DNA of 64,000 nt from Vibrio marisflavi CECT 7928 (GCF_921294215.1 NZ_CAKLDM010000001.1:620001-684000); one strand, 5' to 3'. Counted from the first letter of the stretch, positions 26,104 through 34,818 are shown. Notes: generated by a model not told the origin, from the sequence alone. Numbers and translations are program-made.

Positions 26104-26478
26104 TCAATTTTTTAACTCAAACGATCGACATGGAGTGCCTTGGTGGTACTTCATTTGCCATTTGTCTTCTTCATGAATCCATATAGATGAACGCTTGGCA
26201 AAGCCACTTATAGACCCTTCATCAGAAACCCATGCCGATTTATAAAGTATCAAATAGACAGTTTGTTCAAGCTTAATACACTGGTAATCTTGGGAGTGGA
26301 GATAACCACTACTCGGCTCTTCTGACTCCATCATCTTAATAATGCTGCTATAAGAGTAGCTATCGCCGGAACGACCAACTTCTCTAAACGTTGGGTGTAA
26401 CAGTCTTGTAGTTTCAGTAGGGCTTTGGCGCGTTTCGTGTTGATGAAGTGCTTTCTCTTGTTCAATTAGTATATTCAC
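26104..26478 (-). CDS. DUF4440/SnoaL-like (NTF2-fold) protein
   Basis: This 124-residue protein opens with a helix (LIEQEKALHQHETR), then LLHPTFREVGRSGDSYSYSSIIKMM. It ends TSAWVSDEGSI-like strands and SSIWIHEEDKWQMKYHQGTP. The L.P.F.E.G..G..Y plan and the final W-x-x-x-x-H-x-x-T/S-P are typical of DUF4440 proteins, small NTF2-fold domains often carried by gene cassettes and mobile elements. No catalytic activity is established. The start is the longest frame and the ribosome site (GAGGG) is acceptable. Confidence 0.75.
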   Translation of the reverse strand: MNILIEQEKALHQHETRQSPTETTRLLHPTFREVGRSGDSYSYSSIIKMMESEEPSSGYLHSQDYQCIKLEQTVYLILYKSAWVSDEGSISGFAKRSSIWIHEEDKWQMKYHQGTPCRSFELKN

Positions 26479-26546
26479 TTAACCCTCAACTATTTTTAGT
26501 TTCGCTTGATTTAGGCAACTCTAGCTTAGTCCATCATCCAACGTTC

Positions 26547-27140
26547 TTAGGGTTCAGAAACGAGGACGCTTCTATTTCCTCGAATATAGCTCAGATGTTT
26601 ATTGTAAAACTGACTCTCTGTACAACCATGTTGCAAAGCTTTTTTATAAATCGATGCTACAAATATGTCTGCTAGGCTAAACTCTTTGCCTACGGCATAC
26701 CCAGAGTCTATACAAATAGATATACGTAGTTTTTCTAAACACTGCAAAATCCACTCACCGCGCAGGTCACGTTTTGATGCTTCATCTAATTCTGGACGTA
26801 AGAACCGAAGTACCGTTCTGTTTTGAGGAGAGTGAATACTGGAATTTACGTATTCACACACTCTACGAATGTGAGCTCTTTCGATAAGGTCTCTACCCAA
26901 CAATGTTGGGTTTGGGAACCGTTCTTCAAGGTATTCTATAATCGCCATTGATTCAGTAATTACAGAACCACCAACAGCAAGTGATGGAACATAACCGAAA
27001 GGGTTTATGTCTAGATATGTTGTCGTAAGCTCTTCGGAGCTAACCTCAATTCGATTGTACGGTACACGCTTGAAATTAAGCGTCCACTCAACCCTTTCAG
27101 AACTGTTGGAACCTTTCGTGCTATACAGTAAAACATCCAT
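26547..27140 (-). CDS. Glutathione S-transferase-like protein
   Basis: The protein of about 197 residues has an N-terminal thioredoxin-like domain (MDVLLYSTKGSNSSERVEWTLNFKRVPYNRIEV) and the cis-Pro/glutathione-binding pair FGYVPSLAVGGSVITESMAIIEYLEERFP. An all-helical C-terminal domain follows (SLADIFVASIYKKAL). S-N-S-S-E-R-V matches zeta/MAAI-like GSTs, where the Ser activates glutathione. The frame extends to 27182, but ATG 27140 with GGAGGGGG just upstream begins at the first strand and removes the overlap with the methyltransferase. The substrate is unknown. Confidence 0.85.
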   Translation of the reverse strand: MDVLLYSTKGSNSSERVEWTLNFKRVPYNRIEVSSEELTTTYLDINPFGYVPSLAVGGSVITESMAIIEYLEERFPNPTLLGRDLIERAHIRRVCEYVNSSIHSPQNRTVLRFLRPELDEASKRDLRGEWILQCLEKLRISICIDSGYAVGKEFSLADIFVASIYKKALQHGCTESQFYNKHLSYIRGNRSVLVSEP

Positions 27141-27165
27141 ACCCCCTCCAAACGACACTGCGCTG

Positions 27166-27738
27166 TTATATTTTTCTAGCAATTATATGACTAGCTTTGC
27201 TTTTATGACCTGACATAGTTGGTGTATCAACTAACGTTGAGCTCTCAATGCTAAAATCTTCTAGCAGCTCTTCGAGCTCAACTTTTTTACTATGCCACAT
27301 TGAAACACCTGTACCCGATACAAAATGAAGGCTTACATCGGAACAGAACTCGGCTAAATAAATAACACCATTGGGTTTGAGTACGCGCCGTAGTTCACTC
27401 AGCACTTGCTCTCGAGAACTTTTGTTCGGTATGCAGGTAAATACAGCACACGTGATTATCGAATCAAACTCATTATCAGAGAAAGGCAAAACATCAGTTG
27501 AAAAGTGTCGCAAATCAAGCTCGGGATATTCACCTAAACCTCGATTAATCATTTCTTTCAAAGAGTCAATACCAATTACTTTATTGTAACCGAGCTCAGA
27601 AATCTGGTGTGTTATACGACCGTAGCCACACCCAAAATCTAAGACCTTAGCCTCAATTGGTACAGTGGCTACGAAGGCATTTGCTGATATTTCTAGGTTG
27701 AAGCTAACTTGACTTGCTACTGAATCCCATTCACTCAC
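27166..27738 (-). CDS. Class I SAM-dependent methyltransferase
   Basis: A 190-residue Rossmann-fold methyltransferase. Motif I is VLDFGCGYGRITHQISELG, the acidic loop is GIDSLKEMI, and motif IV is FDSIITCAVFTCIPN. A post-IV LRRVLKPNGVIYLAEF completes the Methyltransf_11 pattern. The substrate is probably a small molecule, given the size, but it cannot be named. An AAGGAGT ribosome site precedes the ATG. The GST gene follows after 25 bases, so the two may be expressed together. Confidence 0.88.
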   Translation of the reverse strand: MSEWDSVASQVSFNLEISANAFVATVPIEAKVLDFGCGYGRITHQISELGYNKVIGIDSLKEMINRGLGEYPELDLRHFSTDVLPFSDNEFDSIITCAVFTCIPNKSSREQVLSELRRVLKPNGVIYLAEFCSDVSLHFVSGTGVSMWHSKKVELEELLEDFSIESSTLVDTPTMSGHKSKASHIIARKI

Positions 27739-27959
27739 GCTTACTCCTTAAAGCAAATTATATTGTTAGTGATATGTAGGTTTGATTTTCTTAGGCATGT
27801 CTAGCCATAGATTGTAAGTCTAACGTATTAAATAATATAGAAATATCCCAACAAATGCTAAACCCGTAAATAAAATTTAGCCAACTCTATTGCCTACATA
27901 CCAACTTTTCTGACTCTCAGCTTGTTCAGAAGAACAAGAGCAACTCTACCTTTTAGTAT

Positions 27960-28451
27960 TCATACTTTTGCGCGCTTTAAAACTCGCTCTATAAATAAAG
28001 ATTTCTTTTTACGATACTCTGTGTGTTTCAGGCCTCTACAAGCGCGTTTAAGGTTATTGTATTGTCTTACTAAAGTTATATGTTTGCGCAGCTGATCTCT
28101 AAAAGTTAAGAAGTCCTCATACTCAGAACCATTTGCGACAATTTGAATGGCGATACCACTTTCTCCTACCTTCTCCAACATACATAGCTCATTAGTTCGT
28201 AAAGTATCTAATTTCTCTCTAAAATCGAGTTGTACGAGAGATGTAATTGTCGACTCAAAAATTTCTGGGCTTACTCCTACGAATATGTCCAAATCACCTT
28301 TAGAAATTGCGTGTGGTATAGAAGAAGAGCCGATATGCTCAATATTAGCTGTAGGTGCCAAATCTCGTATTATATAAGAATATAGCTCGAACAACTTTTG
28401 ACATTTGTCTTGATAAGCATCGGCACAATAAAACTTCAATATATGCTCCAA
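27960..28451 (-). CDS. GrpB/UPF0157-family nucleotidyltransferase-fold protein
   Basis: This 163-residue protein has the family signature IEHIGSSSIPHAISKGDLDIFVGV (the G-S-S/T-S and D-x-D of a nucleotidyltransferase fold). RKHITLVRQYNNLKRACRG and a basic C-terminus follow. GrpB proteins are frequent in integron cassettes and mobile DNA. Their substrate is unknown, although some fusions to dephospho-CoA kinase suggest a link to nucleotide chemistry. The start is the longest frame. Intergenic spaces of 150-220 bases on both sides suggest independent expression. Confidence 0.87.
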   Translation of the reverse strand: MEHILKFYCADAYQDKCQKLFELYSYIIRDLAPTANIEHIGSSSIPHAISKGDLDIFVGVSPEIFESTITSLVQLDFREKLDTLRTNELCMLEKVGESGIAIQIVANGSEYEDFLTFRDQLRKHITLVRQYNNLKRACRGLKHTEYRKKKSLFIERVLKRAKV

Positions 28452-28615
28452 TTTAACGTTGGCTTTTGGGATAAAAAGCAGTTTCTGAAATTAGTTTTTG
28501 TATAGCAAGCTTTAGCGTTTGGACTGAGATGTAGGACGAATACTGAATGAAAAAGGGGCAAATTCGTTTTAGTTCGACCTAACAACTCAATCTTGTGCAA
28601 AGACTTAAAGCTAAA

Positions 28616-29182
28616 TCACCTTTGAAGTTGGCTTGCAATTGCTTCAGCACAGGCTTCCGCTGACATTGTTGTGGTATCTACAGCAAAATCGTATACGACA
28701 TCATTATGTACTCTTCCCGATTGTTCACGCGCAGATCCATTTATACGATCACTCCTATCGCGTTCACGCTCTTCGAGAACGGTAACATCACACTCAACTT
28801 TGACGAATAAGCATTTGGACTCACCCAAAGCACCTTCCTACAGCCTTTGTTCTAATCTTCCGTCCATAACATCGTCAACAATTACTCTAAGACCTAAATC
28901 CGCAAAATGTTTGACTGTTGTTCTATACGCGTGGTTTACACGTTTACCGTAATCCCCACTTTGAATTCTCAGTTCTTGTTTGCCATTGAGGTTTTGTGTC
29001 ACCCAATAAAAGCCTTCAGCAACAACATCTGTATCGGTCAAACGATTACACCTTTCTGGCATTATTGAGATAAAAGTATCAATGCCTAAATGTAGATAGT
29101 TTTCACCGAGAATCATTTGAAGTTGCTTTGCAATAGAACTTTTACCTGAACTGCTTGCTCCATTAAGGAAGATTATGTCCAA
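28616..29182 (-). pseudogene. Chloramphenicol phosphotransferase-like kinase, split by an in-frame amber codon
   Basis: The product opens with a P-loop (IIFLNGASSSGKSSIAKQL) and continues as chloramphenicol 3-O-phosphotransferase-like kinases do: GIDTFISIMP, then VIVDDVMDG. The frame meets TAG at 28838-28840 after EQRL. The same frame goes on immediately with GESKCLFVKVECDVTVLEER, RERDRSDR.NGSAREQSGRVH and DTTTMSAEACAEAIA, the rest of the family. The break is thus a single nonsense codon, not a frameshift. Either the gene is recently dead or the stop is suppressed or a sequencing error. Confidence 0.8.
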
Positions 29183-29373
29183 CTCTGTTTCATCTCCAAA
29201 AATTAGAATTAATTATCATACCAAGCATAGGTTACACATGAGACTCAGTAGGGAAAATCACAGACGTCACTTTTCTGAAAATTGTTACGCTGGCGCATTT
29301 GGGGCATAACCAACTTAACTAATGTAGGGCTAACCAGAATTGCAATATGATACCGTTTAATCTGAGCACCAAG

Positions 29374-30162
29374 CTAAAGCTCTTTTTCTATTACATCTAG
29401 CCATGATGGTGCATTTTCATTAAACCAGTTTAAATACAGTGGAGCATCTTGTTTATTTCTACTAATCAAAATATTAGTCACTTCAATTAATATCCAGACC
29501 TTTGCGATGATTAAGTGCTTTCTTAGTATCTCTGAAGAAAACGTTGGGTTAAAGCAAGAGTACTTTTCTACAACTTTTCGATAGCTACTAACACTACCTA
29601 AACCTCGAACTAAAGGAGCCAAATCAATCGCAGGACTACCATAACCAAAGCGCTCCCAATCGAATAGCACTAGTTCCCCGTTGTCTCTCACTCCCCAATT
29701 GCCGTCATTGCTATCACCAGAAATCAAACAGTGGCTAACAAACAACTCAGTTGAAGAAGCTTGAATAGTATAAATTGAATCATTAGTAACACTAGGCAAG
29801 TTCAAGCTCTGTAAAGCTGACTCCGTGGCTTCCAGTGTCCACTCATGTTTTTTCACGGCAAATGGTGGTGTATATTTTGACTGATGGAGGTGCGCTAGCT
29901 GTCTAAAAGTATCATCACACTTGTTCAGTTTATCTAACGTAATCTTATTAGGAATGTATTCAATATATAGGTTATTTCCGTTTAACCTGATTAACTTAGG
30001 GGTATTTACGCCTTTTAGCTTGGGCGCTGAAAATTGATAAAAGCCAATCTCAACAGCAGATGCTTCTTGCTTATTGATACATAAATTCCCTTCATATTCT
30101 TGCAATAAGACCCTTGAAACGCCCATCTTTGATAAATCTTGAAGTGGCATCGCTAACCTCAC
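29374..30162 (-). CDS. Aminoglycoside/choline-kinase-like phosphotransferase
   Basis: This 262-residue protein has the APH/choline-kinase fold. The catalytic loop is LISGDSNDGNWGV (S-G-D-x-x-x-x-N, equivalent to H-G-D-x-x-x-x-N), and the metal-binding LFDWERFGYGSPAIDLAPL is equivalent to D-F-D/W-E. The N-lobe is short and its ATP loop is not obvious, so kinase activity is likely but not assured. Similar proteins are carried in mobile DNA without proven antibiotic activity. It is the first of the nine co-oriented cargo genes. The ATG is not well supported by a ribosome site. Confidence 0.8.
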   Translation of the reverse strand: MRLAMPLQDLSKMGVSRVLLQEYEGNLCINKQEASAVEIGFYQFSAPKLKGVNTPKLIRLNGNNLYIEYIPNKITLDKLNKCDDTFRQLAHLHQSKYTPPFAVKKHEWTLEATESALQSLNLPSVTNDSIYTIQASSTELFVSHCLISGDSNDGNWGVRDNGELVLFDWERFGYGSPAIDLAPLVRGLGSVSSYRKVVEKYSCFNPTFSSEILRKHLIIAKVWILIEVTNILISRNKQDAPLYLNWFNENAPSWLDVIEKEL

Positions 30163-30358
30163 AGGACAATCAAATATTTCCAGTACATTGTCACCATATA
30201 TTGATTAGGAAATATAGGGCAACTGGCTAAAGGCAGAAGTGTGTTATACTTTGAAGCTAGTTAGAAAAGGGGGGATAAACGTGCTAGTTTGATTTACCAA
30301 CACGCAACAGAAGTGTTGAGGCTCTATCGTTATCGGCGCCAGCTTAGTCCTTCGATTA

Positions 30359-30508
30359 TCAATCCTTCGTAGTTTCGATTACTTCAAATAGGTCACCAAC
30401 TTCAATGTCCAAGTAGCGACAAAGTGTTTCTATCACGTCTGTTTCTACTCGAGTTGCGGTTTCATTGTATAGGCGAGTAATTGTTCCACGATTAATGCCA
30501 AGAGTCAC
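30359..30508 (-). pseudogene. XRE/HTH_26-type regulator fragment (C-terminal)
   Basis: The frame reads VTLGINRGTITRLYNETATR, then VETDVIETLCRYLDIEVGDLFEVIE and a stop. This is the recognition helix and last helices of the short Cro/C1-like (HTH_26) regulators, with the usual L-C-x-Y-L-x-I-x-x-G-D-L-F/L-E end. The first two helices are absent because a stop codon lies just upstream in the same frame. A GTG could start a 49-residue product, but without the first helices it would not fold normally. It may have regulated the adjacent helicase operon. Confidence 0.75.
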
Positions 30509-30615
30509 TCCGGAAAATTAGTAACCCAATTAGCATTATCTTTCTACATACTTTTTGTATCCGAACGCCTTTCTCGGACTGCTAAACGCTACGAGAAAAT
30601 ATAATTGAAGCTTTA

Positions 30616-30738
30616 TCAATACGCTCCCAAGTAGACTTTATATTTTTTGTACCGACTAATAATTAGGTCAATTATTAGAGGTATGGCTATTAAAGTCATA
30701 CCATCAACTATACTTAATCCTGTAGAATCGATTGCCAT
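30616..30738 (-). CDS. Possible 40-residue single-helix membrane peptide
   Basis: The frame encodes MAIDSTGLSIVDGMTLIAIP then LIIDLIISRYKKYKVYLGAY. It is one hydrophobic helix followed by a basic tail, as in small membrane proteins and type I toxins. No clear ribosome site is seen, and the frame could be chance in AT-rich DNA. Confidence 0.3.
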   Translation of the reverse strand: MAIDSTGLSIVDGMTLIAIPLIIDLIISRYKKYKVYLGAY

Positions 30739-30761
30739 ATGATTTTAATTTAGCTGGCCAC

Positions 30762-31040
30762 CTAACTCTGTGAGTAAAACGTAGCCAAGAGAATGAAAGC
30801 GGTTAGCCCAAAGACAACTGATGTAACAAAAGTTCTTCTTAACACGACCTGCAACTTCTGTCCTCTGAGTGTGAACATATCCTTTGTCTTAAAGAATAGA
30901 AAGAAATTATCGATTCGGTCAAAGGTAGTTAAATTATCTTTTTTATATTGACTAAGAACAATTGGACCCAAAACTATACAAACACCAAAGATAAAAGTGC
31001 AAAATGTAAGTATAAAACCTAGAATTTCTTTGAATGACAT
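30762..31040 (-). CDS. Small two-helix membrane protein
   Basis: The product of about 92 residues has one hydrophobic helix near the N-terminus (ILGFILTFCTFIFGVCIVLG). A charged stretch follows (YKKDNLTTFDRID), then a second helix near the C-terminus (TFVTSVVFGLTAFILLATF). The longest frame begins at 31079; the ATG at 31040 gives a more natural membrane protein start. It was not recognised. It lies 45-85 bases downstream of the helicase gene in the same direction and may be its last operon member. Confidence 0.5.
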   Translation of the reverse strand: MSFKEILGFILTFCTFIFGVCIVLGPIVLSQYKKDNLTTFDRIDNFFLFFKTKDMFTLRGQKLQVVLRRTFVTSVVFGLTAFILLATFYSQS

Positions 31041-31123
31041 ATTACAAACCCCAATAACTATATGAAGCGTATAGTGCAATGCAGATAAAAATCCCTACCT
31101 ATTCGTAGAGATTCTTTCGCACT

Positions 31124-34045
31124 CTATTTCAAAACTTGTTTCAATCTAGCAAATGTTCGCATCGATTCGTTGGTAGGGATGGTTTTGTAATCTGGATTTC
31201 TTGCTTTTAGCCAATAGTTACCATCTTTCTTTTCAACGACGCGCAGTAAGTATTGGTTATCGCCACTTTCATCCTGCATTTCAATAGCCATTGTATTGCC
31301 TGTGATGGAGCCAGCACTGGTAGGTGTGACCGCCTCAAGAAGCAATAGGTCACCGTCGTGAATCGGATTTTTTCCGCCGTTCATAGAGTTACCAGAGGCT
31401 CTGGCTAAGAAGTGCTTTTCTGGAACGACATTATGTATGTCAACTTCCATCATTTCACAACTGTCATGGTGACCAGTTTTAAAGTGCCCACAAGCAATTT
31501 TTATATTTGGATAATAGGGCAGTTGAACGATGTTATCAGTTGTGTTGCCAAGATTATCCACTTGCTCTTCTTTGGTTTTACTTGTTTTACTGCTTTGTTT
31601 TCTGTCGGTGTATTGTGCTAGGCGGAAATCGACCAGCTCTTTTACTAAGTCATGCAGTGTTTCAATATGTGTTTCGTCTAGTTCAAAGTTAGCTTTGAAC
31701 CTGCCATTTTCTACAACGAACCAAGTTGAATTACTACTTTTATTTGCGGTCGAGAATGCTCTTATTGGATTCCCGCGCCAATAGGTAACCCACTTTTTAT
31801 CTGTTGCTGTAAGTGTCTGTTCCTTTGATGGCAGTTCCGTTTCTTTAAGGTAAGGGTAAGCAGATAATACATACCAGCTTTTTTCAGCTAATTTTTCTAT
31901 TGGTGGCGGAAATCGAAAGCCATCAAGTTCTAAAAATGCTTCCAACAAAATTGCTTTGAAAGACTTAGTCATGCTGGTGGTTTGTATTCCGTTATATAGG
32001 AAGTCGTTGTGCGTAGATATTGTCTCTTTCAGTAATTCTTCATCGGCTTTCTTTGCAACCAACCCAAACCAACTTTTATTTTGCTTGTTTACTTTGTGCC
32101 CTGTTTTAGAAATGTCCTGATAATTGGAGCGATAGAACTCAGCCGCACTTGGTCTGTGGCCTAGATGTGCTTCTAGGTTTGCAAAATCTTCTAGGGCTGT
32201 ACTTCGATATTCGTTGGCTAGTTTCTGCCAAAAGTCAGTTGCTTTTGGGTCAATATTGACGTGGCAACCCTCTCCTAATTTGGGAGCTGCCTCTGAAGCT
32301 TTACTGCTAGGTTTGCCAGTTGAGCTTAACGGAATACCAAGCACTTCTTGTTTATTCAAAAAGCTTTTGTGATTGCCAATGAAGTCTAAAACAACGAGAT
32401 GCTTTTTATTTTCGTGAAGGCGTAAGCCTCGTCCCAACTGTTGTAGGAAAATAATATTCGATTCGGTTGGGCGAATCATTAGAACTGTATCTATAGAAGG
32501 TAGATCGGTGCCCTCATTGAAAAGATCAATTGAGAAAATGACCTGTATTTCTCCTTTATCTAATTGGCTAAGTGCTTCGTTTCTTCTTACCTCAGAATTA
32601 CTGTGTACTGAAACCGCCTTGAGTCCTTGAGCCCTAAACGCTATGTTAAAAGCATCCGCCATGAAGTCGGCATGTTTTTGCGATATACAAAAAGCTAATG
32701 TTCGGCTTTGTTGGTGCTTCTGCCAATGTTTAAAAATATGCTTTGCACGTTTTTGAGTAGCAAACTGCGCATCTAATGCTGCGGGATCGAATTTACCATT
32801 GCGCCAAGGAATTTCTTCATAGTTCACATACTCATCCCAGATACCAAAGTAGTGAAAAGGAACTAGTATTTTGCGATCAATGCCATGAACCAAGTTGCGT
32901 TCAAAAACCAAATTATCATGGCAGAGTGACAGAATATTCGCTTGATCGGTACGCTCTGGTGTTGCGGTTAATCCTAACAAAAACTTTGGTGTGAAGTAGT
33001 CGATTACATTGCGGTAGGTCTTGGCGCTGGCATGGTGAAATTCATCAACGACGATGTAATCGAAGTGTGTCGGTTCAAATCTGCTTAGATGTGTTTCACG
33101 CCCTAGCGTTTGTACTGACGCAAATAGCATGTCTTTATGTTGTTCTTTAGTTTTACCGTGATAGTAGCCAGATGTTTTTTCCGGCCATAATTTAGCATAG
33201 GTATTGAATGCTTGAGTGAGGATCTCTTCTCTATGGGCAACGAATAACACTCTTTTGGCATTCATTTGCTTTGCATCAAACGCGGAAAGCCAAGTTTTAC
33301 CCATGCCGGTACCAAGGACAACCAAGCCTCTCTTGTTTCCTTCATTACGCGTGCTCACGAGCAGCTTTAAGGCCTCGACTTGTGTAGAGTTGGGTGTAAA
33401 AGGTTCATCGTCAATTACGCTGTTGTCAGAAACAGCAATAAGTTTTGGCTTTTGGCGGATTTTTATATAGTGGTCAATCCACTCATCAGTAAGTTCAGCC
33501 GCGCTTGGGTGGTGAAAAATATCGTTGAATTTGTCTCTAATAATATTAAATTGTTTCGCTTCCTTTGAGGTGTTAGGTTCTTGATAGTCATACCTAATGC
33601 ACCACTCATGAGCGCTTGTCAGGGCAGCTTTGCTTATATTGTTGGAGCCGATAAACGCGGAACCCTGAAAAAACGTGTTGTTTTTGTTTGTGCGTACAAA
33701 TATGTACGATTTCATATGGAAGCTATGGTTGTGGGTTTCGAATATTTTTACTTCTACATTTAGTCCATTAAGTGCTACTAAAGAGCGTAGTGCTATAGGG
33801 TTAGTAATGTGTAGGTAATCTGATGTTAAAATCCGTAACTTAAGCGGATAACCTTGTATTTCTTGGCGTTCTAATGCTTCAATTACTGCAGGTAGAATCA
33901 GATCAAGCCCTGATGGTTGAATGAAAGACACCGCAATTTCAATTTCAGTCGCATGATTAATCGCGTGCAACAGTTGGGGTAGCAGCGGGTCGCCGTCGCC
34001 AATGGTGAGTAAGTCGTGCTCAAGAACTAATGGCTGGTGTGGCAT
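31124..34045 (-). CDS. PLD-nuclease / SF2 helicase / S24-like fusion protein (973 residues)
   Basis: Three modules are visible. Residues 1-200 form a phospholipase-D-like domain with His110-x-Lys112 and IGSNNISKAAL. Residues 235-580 form an SF2 helicase with LGTGMGKTWLSA (Walker A), VVDEFHH (motif II), GLTATPERTD and QQLGRGLRLHE (motif VI); an alpha/beta DUF3427-like region follows. Residues 844-973 are an S24/LexA-like domain with Cys852-Gly853 (IACGHF), Ser887 in SGNSMNGG, and Arg935 where the catalytic Lys is expected. The upstream methyltransferase gene ends 22 bases before. PLD-helicase proteins with a methyltransferase suggest a restriction-like or DNA-repair role, but no function is proven. 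Confidence 0.88.
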   Translation of the reverse strand: MPHQPLVLEHDLLTIGDGDPLLPQLLHAINHATEIEIAVSFIQPSGLDLILPAVIEALERQEIQGYPLKLRILTSDYLHITNPIALRSLVALNGLNVEVKIFETHNHSFHMKSYIFVRTNKNNTFFQGSAFIGSNNISKAALTSAHEWCIRYDYQEPNTSKEAKQFNIIRDKFNDIFHHPSAAELTDEWIDHYIKIRQKPKLIAVSDNSVIDDEPFTPNSTQVEALKLLVSTRNEGNKRGLVVLGTGMGKTWLSAFDAKQMNAKRVLFVAHREEILTQAFNTYAKLWPEKTSGYYHGKTKEQHKDMLFASVQTLGRETHLSRFEPTHFDYIVVDEFHHASAKTYRNVIDYFTPKFLLGLTATPERTDQANILSLCHDNLVFERNLVHGIDRKILVPFHYFGIWDEYVNYEEIPWRNGKFDPAALDAQFATQKRAKHIFKHWQKHQQSRTLAFCISQKHADFMADAFNIAFRAQGLKAVSVHSNSEVRRNEALSQLDKGEIQVIFSIDLFNEGTDLPSIDTVLMIRPTESNIIFLQQLGRGLRLHENKKHLVVLDFIGNHKSFLNKQEVLGIPLSSTGKPSSKASEAAPKLGEGCHVNIDPKATDFWQKLANEYRSTALEDFANLEAHLGHRPSAAEFYRSNYQDISKTGHKVNKQNKSWFGLVAKKADEELLKETISTHNDFLYNGIQTTSMTKSFKAILLEAFLELDGFRFPPPIEKLAEKSWYVLSAYPYLKETELPSKEQTLTATDKKWVTYWRGNPIRAFSTANKSSNSTWFVVENGRFKANFELDETHIETLHDLVKELVDFRLAQYTDRKQSSKTSKTKEEQVDNLGNTTDNIVQLPYYPNIKIACGHFKTGHHDSCEMMEVDIHNVVPEKHFLARASGNSMNGGKNPIHDGDLLLLEAVTPTSAGSITGNTMAIEMQDESGDNQYLLRVVEKKDGNYWLKARNPDYKTIPTNESMRTFARLKQVLK

Positions 34046-34067
34046 ATGTGATCCTATTCCCTTGTTG

Positions 34068-34655
34068 CTAACTGTTATTTTTGGTTAGCAGTGCGTTGAG
34101 CCACTTTTCGCTTTCTCGGCCGGGGCGTAAGTCTTGTGTAACCCAAGTTTCTTTTATCTCTAGTGGAAGAGATTCTATCAGAGACTCGAGCAGCCTTTCA
34201 TTTAGGTTAGTAAAACGTCGTCCGTTACGTTCAACTTCATTGTCACCGTATTTAAAAGAGCAATAGAATGTGCCGCCAGTTTTGAGGAAATTTGCTAAAT
34301 GGGCGACGGTATCACGTAGTTCACTTTTGGGTACATGCAGTAGTGAAGCGCATGCCCAAATACCATCTTGAGAATCCAGCTTTGTAGAAAACTCCAAGAA
34401 AGTACAACACATAATTGGATGCTGAGTATGACAATTGGCTAGAGTTGAAAGTTGATGACTAGCATCGAACGAAGTGACGTTAAAACCCTTAGAGAGAAAA
34501 AAACAAGTGTCTCGACCAGATCCACAACCTGCATCTATTACATTAGCGTTAGTTGGTAAATTCGGAATAAACTTTTCGTATAGGGGAGATACATCAACGC
34601 TGACAGTCGTGTTAAAAAACTCAGAGGCGTTTTGATCGTAGTAGCTGGTGCTCAT
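34068..34655 (-). CDS. Class I SAM-dependent methyltransferase of the helicase operon
   Basis: A 195-residue Rossmann methyltransferase with motif I NVIDAGCGSGRDTCFFLSKG, acidic loop FNVTSFDASHQLS, and motif IV GIWACASLLHVPKSEL. It ends with LRPGRESEKWLNALL. D-A-G-C-G-S-G-R-D is typical of TehB/UbiG-like small-molecule or protein methyltransferases; it lacks the N/D-P-P-Y/F motif of DNA adenine methyltransferases. A classical DNA modification role is thus not supported. It is the first gene of the operon that continues with the PLD-helicase-S24 gene. Similar pairs occur in other bacteria, as I recall. Confidence 0.85.
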   Translation of the reverse strand: MSTSYYDQNASEFFNTTVSVDVSPLYEKFIPNLPTNANVIDAGCGSGRDTCFFLSKGFNVTSFDASHQLSTLANCHTQHPIMCCTFLEFSTKLDSQDGIWACASLLHVPKSELRDTVAHLANFLKTGGTFYCSFKYGDNEVERNGRRFTNLNERLLESLIESLPLEIKETWVTQDLRPGRESEKWLNALLTKNNS

Positions 34656-34818
34656 AGTGACTTACAGATAAATGTGACAACTATGAAATATTATCAGTAG
34701 TTTTGCAGCTAGCAATAAAAAATTATATCTGTTGGAAAGTATTTATAACGATTGGAATGCTTATTAGAAATAACGCTGCTTTGGCTTAGGTACTGATACA
34801 CTGATTAGCTAAGTGACT

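Larger units (their letters stand above)
30163..30761. other. Intergenic stretch with gene debris and a possible 40-residue peptide
   Basis: About 600 bases between the APH-like gene and the 105-residue membrane protein. It contains the HTH fragment at 30359-30508 and a possible 40-residue membrane peptide at 30616-30738, both on the minus strand. Nothing else is coding. Confidence 0.5.

Noticed and set aside
24084..30162. Integron cassette array
   Set aside because: The gene types and single orientation fit, but the spacers are 20-220 bases, unlike each other, and I could not find paired R/L boxes of attC sites. No integron integrase is present.
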